This document shows, in pieces, positions 7,301 through 9,404 of a DNA stretch of 9,404 nt (the stretch's first letter is position 1; each line of letters opens with the position of its first letter). The position numbers were made by a program, and so were the translations under genes. Origin of the DNA: Lentisphaeria bacterium. GTDB taxonomy: Bacteria > Verrucomicrobiota > Lentisphaeria > Oligosphaerales > Lenti-02. Below the pieces are notes generated by a model. It did not search any database. It worked only from the letters and a program-made list of their open reading frames with translations, and had not been told where the DNA came from. Location of the stretch: positions 1 through 9,404 of the forward strand of contig JAGLDW010000793.1 in the NCBI GenBank assembly GCA_023145395.1, written 5' to 3'.

Positions 7301-7619
7301 GGTCAAAGTCTGGCGCTGGCGGAACCGGGTCTACGAGGAGCCCGCGACCATCGAGCCCAAACTCGCCTATTGGGCCTACTGCGATGCCGACTACACCCTT
7401 TCGCTGACCGGCCAGGCAGTAACGGAGCGCTCGCATGAGTTCGAGGTTGGCTGGAATCTGTTCGGTCCGCTCTCCGACCGGGCGATTCCGGTTGACGACG
7501 CCATCCAGGGGGATGTCTGGACCTGGGTGGATGGCGTCTCGAGCACGGCGCAGGCAATGGAGGTGTTTCACGGCTACTGGCTGTACGCCTGCAGGAGCGC
7601 CACACTACGTCTCGATTGA
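1368..7619 (+). CDS. secreted bifunctional peptidase: gingipain-type C25 plus carboxypeptidase M14B
   Basis: A 2083-residue exported protein starting at GTG 1368; the frame is closed by TGA 1302-1304 and no other usable start lies between. AGGCGG at 1354-1359 is a weak ribosome site. Residues 10-26 form a signal peptide or anchor; IVGC at 19-22 could be a lipobox. About 100-260 resembles a C25 propeptide. About 315-665 is the C25 catalytic domain, with His520 (GHGSPTSW) and Cys553 (SGSCDSGDF), 33 residues apart as in RgpB. About 680-770 is Ig-like, then He_PIG repeats near 775-862, 865-950, 953-1043 and 1045-1325, the last split by an insertion. An EF-hand loop (DTNGDGDLSNDE) is at 1331-1342. 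About 1455-1735 is M14B: zinc ligands His1519, Glu1522 and His1632, substrate-binding Asn1584-Arg1585, catalytic Glu1709. A transthyretin-like domain (1742-1820), a DUF11-like domain (1825-1945) and two GWNL modules (1948-2083) follow. No type IX sorting domain was recognised. Substrates are unknown. Confidence 0.9.
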   Translation: MQRTSFNRRLSLAAVLLGIVGCVLLWSRRPAPVDSGATASPAEPVARVQTKKPLRAIRGVRGVRKAVLAPSAPRDWPRMPGILVAASGASPDQKAVLKVEKTDLSGTEMTFQLGAYTIASGHHLGVSTSRVESAGGNRMKERHCPALPVHSWDVLIPAGSTPELVIGEMDVEELACAPPTPSAGFVSRTTLVDTALFGPVYSSPQPFPKEIARVASAYSLRGVRGMRIAIQPFQYMPERGVMRVVKSVKLSVRTPDARSGDLPSPPLSASFRRDFFHRFANVELAVLRGDVADTGAATTSRADLGDGDDLLDRPEKLLVVAPDGWTGSTDDFVTWKRQRGLDVTVSAYPTDTGSGVANLRTYLRGKYTTEAITYVILIGDHDDIPADTSGEHPTDTEHTFADGDDPYHDFFISRVSATSAADAQYQLDKFVQYEKTLAHGTDVARQDWTNAAIMIGSEETASTSEFGKLDWELLAVERQRLLNYGYTSIAALYDHPSDVQTQEIVDEWNAGAGLVYYLGHGSPTSWVTGSFYSGDCADLVNGGALPFVLSGSCDSGDFTDRRVSLAEAMMRAGDSSAEAGAIGVVAATTAMAWDPPIALLMAFTSYVREDDTFTISAHANGADIDLEFAGVSPMQTAGAFAFFSIQRAVDFCYTTTSSSSKPPEDVALQTHLLGDCTLGLRTGTPFTLDVTAGTEVVSGLPFAVTVSDAALRAPVEGAIVCLYREADGKQDVAFTDVTGAAELQFDEAGDGEYLLTVYHRNAQAVVQRAISPAEPGLSVVLPAGGLSDAFLGESFSHTFEAVQGEAPYVWSLESGSVPGLSFDAASATLSGVPTDAGTFSFTVQVSDSADPVATASRAFELTCGVAVTLPAAALASGTVGEAYQTTIFAEGDFTPFVFALESGALPSGLSLSAAGTLDGTPVLADDYEFTVGVTDTQGRTASRIFTLEVVPSDTVVIVTDPTLPAVSRMVPWSTQLVASGGTGGGFQWELVDGVLPNGLSLASSGLVSGTATEDGAFAFTARVGDDGAPPHSAERQFSLAVSSIVHFTGSSLTGACLSLPYEAALPVDGSQTPFTYSLQQAGSYVATDQVESAFAEVGVLQTDWYGDEGQHQLDLGFSFPFHGLVYTSCTVADNGYLAFGTEVPDVGKNESWLATEAAFADFLMIAPLWTDMLVLQTHSDSGIWLDRGDAEVTVRWRGYDYHVPEDEINISVTLHEDGRIVFRYGSVTTCNRAVIGVSDGAGAGGDAVVLDSNEWSDSSPNVYLDGWTDHVDVALRRSGGLPLGLSLGSDGIVHGTPTEAGLFEFQVTVTDTQGDSVSDTLQLVVHTAEADTNGDGDLSNDEILVYIARWQSGQIDEAAVKAAVEAWRIGGEEPRGATRDGASSAGAVATVHARVSFASQAELAVLTRMGCSVIRVENGMALAVVPETLVAILRASGRTVTLEDKTRGELFRDDNDGLFRTYAELTADIQALAIANPSLCALQSIGQSVDGREIWALKISANPGVEEDEPEILVVGTLHGDEELGMEVVLSFAEHLLASYGGVGAEADRVTGAVDGNEIWLVPQMNPDGLENDERYNANGLDLNRSYPDGVLTNIGNLFANGAPDTTGREPEVAAMMTWSAQRSFTLAVTLHTGALLVCYPYGNNASGTQAYTASPDDALFQQLSTDFATAHGEMAPTDIINGTAWYVVVGEQPDWRYRYCGTLEITAELDGSKNFPEDGLADAWDDNREALLGYVEAADSGLRGVVTDLFSGEPLRSRIAVEGIAHDMYTDPDVGDYHRPLSAGNYNVTVSAPGYVSSTTGPHTVSVGNATRVDVALRPVTAGPVADVTRTLSAPGYTSSTDNTVRLDIAVDESVSNVAFIVEETLPEGWSYSHGSTRASPGEPRLDGDTVSWLYWRAAVVDGSLEYAARAPEESATAEFAGSVSDTAGGLEEIGGDTVWHVESTSFALTLKAGWNLFSIPLRLNDPTLASVFGNRSVKVWRWRNRVYEEPATIEPKLAYWAYCDADYTLSLTGQAVTERSHEFEVGWNLFGPLSDRAIPVDDAIQGDVWTWVDGVSSTAQAMEVFHGYWLYACRSATLRLD
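7229..7463 (+). repeat. duplicated C-terminal GWNL module, marked by a 16-bp direct repeat
   Basis: TGGCTGGAATCTGTTC occurs at 7229-7244 and again at 7448-7463, 219 bp (73 codons) apart. The encoded halves share the order GWNLF, then VW-W (VWRW and VWTW), then YW-Y near the end (YWAYC and GYWLYAC). This shows an internal tandem duplication at the C-terminus of the giant peptidase. Confidence 0.75.
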
Positions 7620-7679
7620 GGATAGGCAACGCAGCCGCAGTCCCTGCGTTCAGTCGATGCACCGTGCCGGTCCGGGATC

Positions 7680-7912
7680 GGAGAGCATGACGCTCCCTCG
7701 ACTCTGCGGGACAATGGGTATGTAGGGCATGCTTGCGGTCCGGGACGTCCCGCACCACTGTCGGGCAGTTCGCAGTGCGGCTCAGCGGGAGCTTCGCCCT
7801 CCAGGAACTGTGGAATCTGCCTCCCGGTTCGCCGTCCGAAGGCCGTCTCCCACATTCTGAATATGTTTTGCGCAGTCCGCAGGGCATGACTCGTCAAGAA
7901 GCCTCGCCCTTC
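7680..7912 (-). repeat. three GRAG/CTYC hairpins at about 109-bp spacing
   Basis: Three short inverted repeats: GGAG/CTCC with a 9-nt loop at 7680-7696, GGAG/CTCC with a 7-nt loop at 7788-7802, and GAAG/CTTC with a 7-nt loop at 7898-7912. Start-to-start spacing is 108 and 110 bp. Copies two and three are 13 of 15 identical outside the third-copy loop change, and their stem difference is compensatory (G-C in one, A-T in the other). The tract also holds a 10-bp direct repeat, CGGTCCGGGA, at 7668-7677 and 7736-7745. It looks like a dispersed REP-like intergenic element. Confidence 0.55.
7737..7756. repeat. near-perfect 20-bp palindrome
   Basis: CGGGACGTCCCG at 7741-7752 is a perfect 12-bp palindrome. 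Beyond one mismatched pair (7740/7753) the symmetry continues with GGT at 7737-7739 and ACC at 7754-7756. It lies between the first two hairpins of the repeat tract and could be a protein binding site or part of the repeat itself. Confidence 0.5.
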
Positions 7913-7920
7913 ATTTCCCA

Positions 7921-7946
7921 CCTTCGTGTGCTTCATGTCTTCGTGG
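7921..7946 (-). repeat. 9-bp periodic CACGAAG-type repeat
   Basis: On the - strand this reads as about three degenerate 9-mer units (CACGAAGAC, ATGAAGCAC, ACGAAGG), translating as HEDMKHTK. I recall very similar HEDTKDTK-type intergenic repeats in Planctomycetes, Verrucomicrobia and some Deltaproteobacteria. It is placed 33 bp after the thiC stop codon. Confidence 0.5.
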
Positions 7947-7979
7947 TGAGAAATCCGACTGGTTCCGCACATGCTCTGC

Positions 7980-9320
7980 TCAATCGTTGTCGCGGATGTC
8001 GTTGAAGACGCGCATGGAGCAGAATTTTGGTCCGCACATGGTGCAGAACTTGTCGCCCTTTTCCGTGCGGTCGGAGCAATCGGAGCCTGCGGAGTCCGCA
8101 GGACTTTCGCGTTCGCGGAGCGCCTCGTCGCGCAGTTCGCGGGCCTTGTCGGGATCGAGGGCGAGCTCGAACTGCTTTTCCCAGTCGAAATCGGCCCGGG
8201 CCCGGCTGATAGCGTCATCTCGATCACGTGCTCCGGGGACGCCCTTGGCGATATCGGCCGCATGGGCGGCGATCTTGTAGGCGATTACTCCATCCCGCAC
8301 GTCGCGACTGTTTGGCAGTCCGAGATGCTCCTTGGGAGTGACATAGCAGAGCATGGCGGCACCGTGCATGGCGCCAAGCGCCGCGCCGATCCCGGAGGTG
8401 ATGTGATCGTAGCCGGGCGCGCAGTCGGCGACCACGGGGCCGAGGATGTAGAAAGGCGCATCGTCGCAAAGCTCGCGTTCGCGCTCCATGTTCATCTGGA
8501 TCTCGTGCAGCGGAATGTGTCCCGGTCCTTCAACCATCGCCTGGACTCCAGCGGCCCGCGAGCGCTGCACTAGTTCCCCCAGCACCTCCAGTTCCGCGAA
8601 CTGGGCCTCGTCGGACGCATCCGCCAGGCAACCGGGACGCAGGCCATCGCCCAGCGACAACGTCACGTCGTGCTGCACGCAGATGGCCAGGATCTTGTCG
8701 AAATGTGTGTAGAGCGGATTCTGCAGACCATGGGTGTCCATCCAGCGCGCCATGATGGCGCCACCGCGGCTGACAATGCCCAGAAGGCGCCGTTTGGCCA
8801 TGGGCACATGCTCCCAAAGCAGACCCGCGTGGATCGTCATGTAGTCGACGCCTTGCCTAGCCTGTTTCTCGATGACCTCGAGAAGCAGCTCAATGGTTAG
8901 GTCGTTGGTGTCCTCGACATGGCATGCGGCCTCGTAGAGAGGCACGGTCCCGATGGGAACGCGGCTGTGGCGAATGATGGCCGTGCGAATGCGGTCCACA
9001 TCCTCACCCGTGCTGAGATCCATCACCGTGTCCGCGCCGTAGCGCACTGCCGTCTCGAGCTTGTCCAGCTCCTCCTTGATTCCGCTGGAGGTGCTCGAGT
9101 TGCCGATGTTGGCGTTGATCTTGACACGGAGTCGCCGCCCAATGCCGATGGGCTCGAGTGTTTCGTGATGCCGGTTTGCGGGGATGACGACGCGCCCGGC
9201 CGCCACATCGGCGCAAAGCGCCTCGGGCTCCACTTTCTCGGAAGCGGCCACTGCGGCCATGGCTTCGGTGACAACGCCAGCGCGAGCGGCGAGAAGTTCA
9301 GTGGTCAGGGAACTCTGCAT
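7980..9320 (-). CDS. thiC: phosphomethylpyrimidine synthase ThiC
   Basis: ThiC is a cytoplasmic radical-SAM enzyme that rearranges aminoimidazole ribonucleotide (AIR) into hydroxymethylpyrimidine phosphate, the pyrimidine branch of thiamine synthesis. The 446-residue protein matches the shorter bacterial form. Seen: NRHHETLEPIGIG at 50-62, RLRVKINANIGNSS near 63-76, GADTVMDLSTG at 95-105, YMTIHAGL at 160-167, the SRGGAIM loop at 184-190, SLGDGLRPG at 222-230, EGPGHIP at 264-270, and the C-terminal iron-sulfur motif Cys426-X2-Cys429-X4-Cys434. All key motifs are intact. The start is ATG 9320 because GGAGG lies 4 nt before it; an in-frame ATG at 9389 would add 23 residues without such a site and with an unconserved-looking extension. 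The gene converges with the giant peptidase gene and has no other thiamine gene beside it in the window. Confidence 0.97.
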   Translation of the reverse strand: MQSSLTTELLAARAGVVTEAMAAVAASEKVEPEALCADVAAGRVVIPANRHHETLEPIGIGRRLRVKINANIGNSSTSSGIKEELDKLETAVRYGADTVMDLSTGEDVDRIRTAIIRHSRVPIGTVPLYEAACHVEDTNDLTIELLLEVIEKQARQGVDYMTIHAGLLWEHVPMAKRRLLGIVSRGGAIMARWMDTHGLQNPLYTHFDKILAICVQHDVTLSLGDGLRPGCLADASDEAQFAELEVLGELVQRSRAAGVQAMVEGPGHIPLHEIQMNMERERELCDDAPFYILGPVVADCAPGYDHITSGIGAALGAMHGAAMLCYVTPKEHLGLPNSRDVRDGVIAYKIAAHAADIAKGVPGARDRDDAISRARADFDWEKQFELALDPDKARELRDEALRERESPADSAGSDCSDRTEKGDKFCTMCGPKFCSMRVFNDIRDND

Positions 9321-9324
9321 GAAT

Positions 9325-9329
9325 CCTCC
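9325..9329 (-). promoter_or_regulatory. thiC ribosome binding site
   Basis: GGAGG on the - strand, 4 nt before ATG 9320. It fixes the internal start rather than the upstream in-frame ATG at 9389. Confidence 0.75.
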
Positions 9330-9368
9330 GGAAGGGGGGAAATGTGGTTGGCCGAATGCAAAGGGCGT

Positions 9369-9396
9369 ACTGTAAGCGGTCGCGTGCAAGGTGCAA
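9369..9396 (-). promoter_or_regulatory. possible thiC promoter
   Basis: On the - strand TTGCAC (9391-9396) and TACAGT (9369-9374) are 16 bp apart. The -10 matches consensus at 4 of 6 positions. It would start transcription near 9362 and give a leader of about 42 nt. The match is weak and the true promoter may lie beyond 9404. Confidence 0.25.
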
Positions 9397-9404
9397 CGTT
9401 GGGT

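Larger units (their letters stand above)
7620..7979. other. convergent intergenic region built of short hairpin repeats
   Basis: These 360 bases lie between the 3' ends of the peptidase gene and thiC. No gene is supported: open frames exist on both strands but lack start signals, and their compositions look like repeat translations. On the - strand one frame spells EGEAPAEP, a string I recall from spurious ORFs in Planctomycetes and Verrucomicrobia repeats. No hairpin here is followed by a T run, so I see no clear terminator for either gene. Confidence 0.6.

Noticed and set aside
1635..7571. Long antisense open frames across the giant peptidase gene (1635-2591, 3828-5177, 5397-6704, 6741-7571)
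   Set aside because: Their translations show no recognisable motifs and they mirror a strongly biased GC-rich gene whose own frame has complete domains and active sites. Long antisense frames are expected in such DNA.
7209..7616. Type IX secretion C-terminal domain as in gingipains
   Set aside because: The C-terminus is a GWNL-type tandem module and lacks the motifs I associate with the type IX sorting domain.
7680..7946. CRISPR array
   Set aside because: The hairpins are only three, imperfect, about 109 bp apart, and there are no uniform repeat-spacer units or cas genes.
7574..8263. Minus-strand open frame with the EGEAPAEP string running into thiC
   Set aside because: It overlaps thiC out of frame and the string is a translation of the intergenic repeat; there is no start signal.
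7971..8573. Plus-strand open frame opposite the end of thiC
   Set aside because: It is the complement of well-conserved thiC codons and has no protein-family features.

Overview
The window is GC-rich bacterial DNA, and the gene content points to a PVC-type or similar environmental bacterium (Kiritimatiellota, Verrucomicrobiota, Lentisphaerota or a comparable lineage such as Hydrogenedentota). This rests on the very long multidomain secreted protein built from He_PIG-type Ig repeats, an EF-hand/dockerin-like hinge and GWNL-type C-terminal modules. It also rests on the intergenic repeats, which resemble dispersed elements I recall from such genomes. The lineage is an inference, because no rRNA or other marker gene is present.

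Layout, left to right. Positions 1-402 hold the 3' end of an unidentified gene on the + strand; its reading frame appears to change at a GGGG run near 101-104. Positions 438-1103 encode an FkbM-family methyltransferase on the + strand, visibly less GC-rich than its surroundings. Positions 1104-1367 are non-coding and contain a long inverted repeat, a likely promoter with a palindrome over its -35 region, and a hairpin in the predicted leader. Positions 1368-7619 are one giant + strand gene of 2083 residues. Its protein joins a gingipain-type cysteine peptidase (C25) to a carboxypeptidase of the E/N/D subfamily (M14B), linked by Ig-like repeats and a calcium-binding loop and ending in a duplicated C-terminal module. 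Positions 7620-7979 are a convergent intergenic region full of short hairpin repeats. Positions 7980-9320 on the - strand encode the thiamine pyrimidine synthase ThiC, followed (to 9404) by its short upstream region.

The genes do not form one operon or pathway. ThiC is a housekeeping biosynthetic enzyme that converges on the giant peptidase gene. The peptidase appears to be a self-contained secreted degradation machine: an endopeptidase half that makes new C-termini and a carboxypeptidase half that could trim them. Porphyromonas gingivalis uses separate proteins for this (gingipains and CPG70). The most unusual items are this fusion, the Ig domain split by a roughly 195-residue insertion, the apparent loss of the basic-specificity Asp in the carboxypeptidase, and three GRAG/CTYC hairpins spaced about 109 bp apart between the giant gene and thiC.
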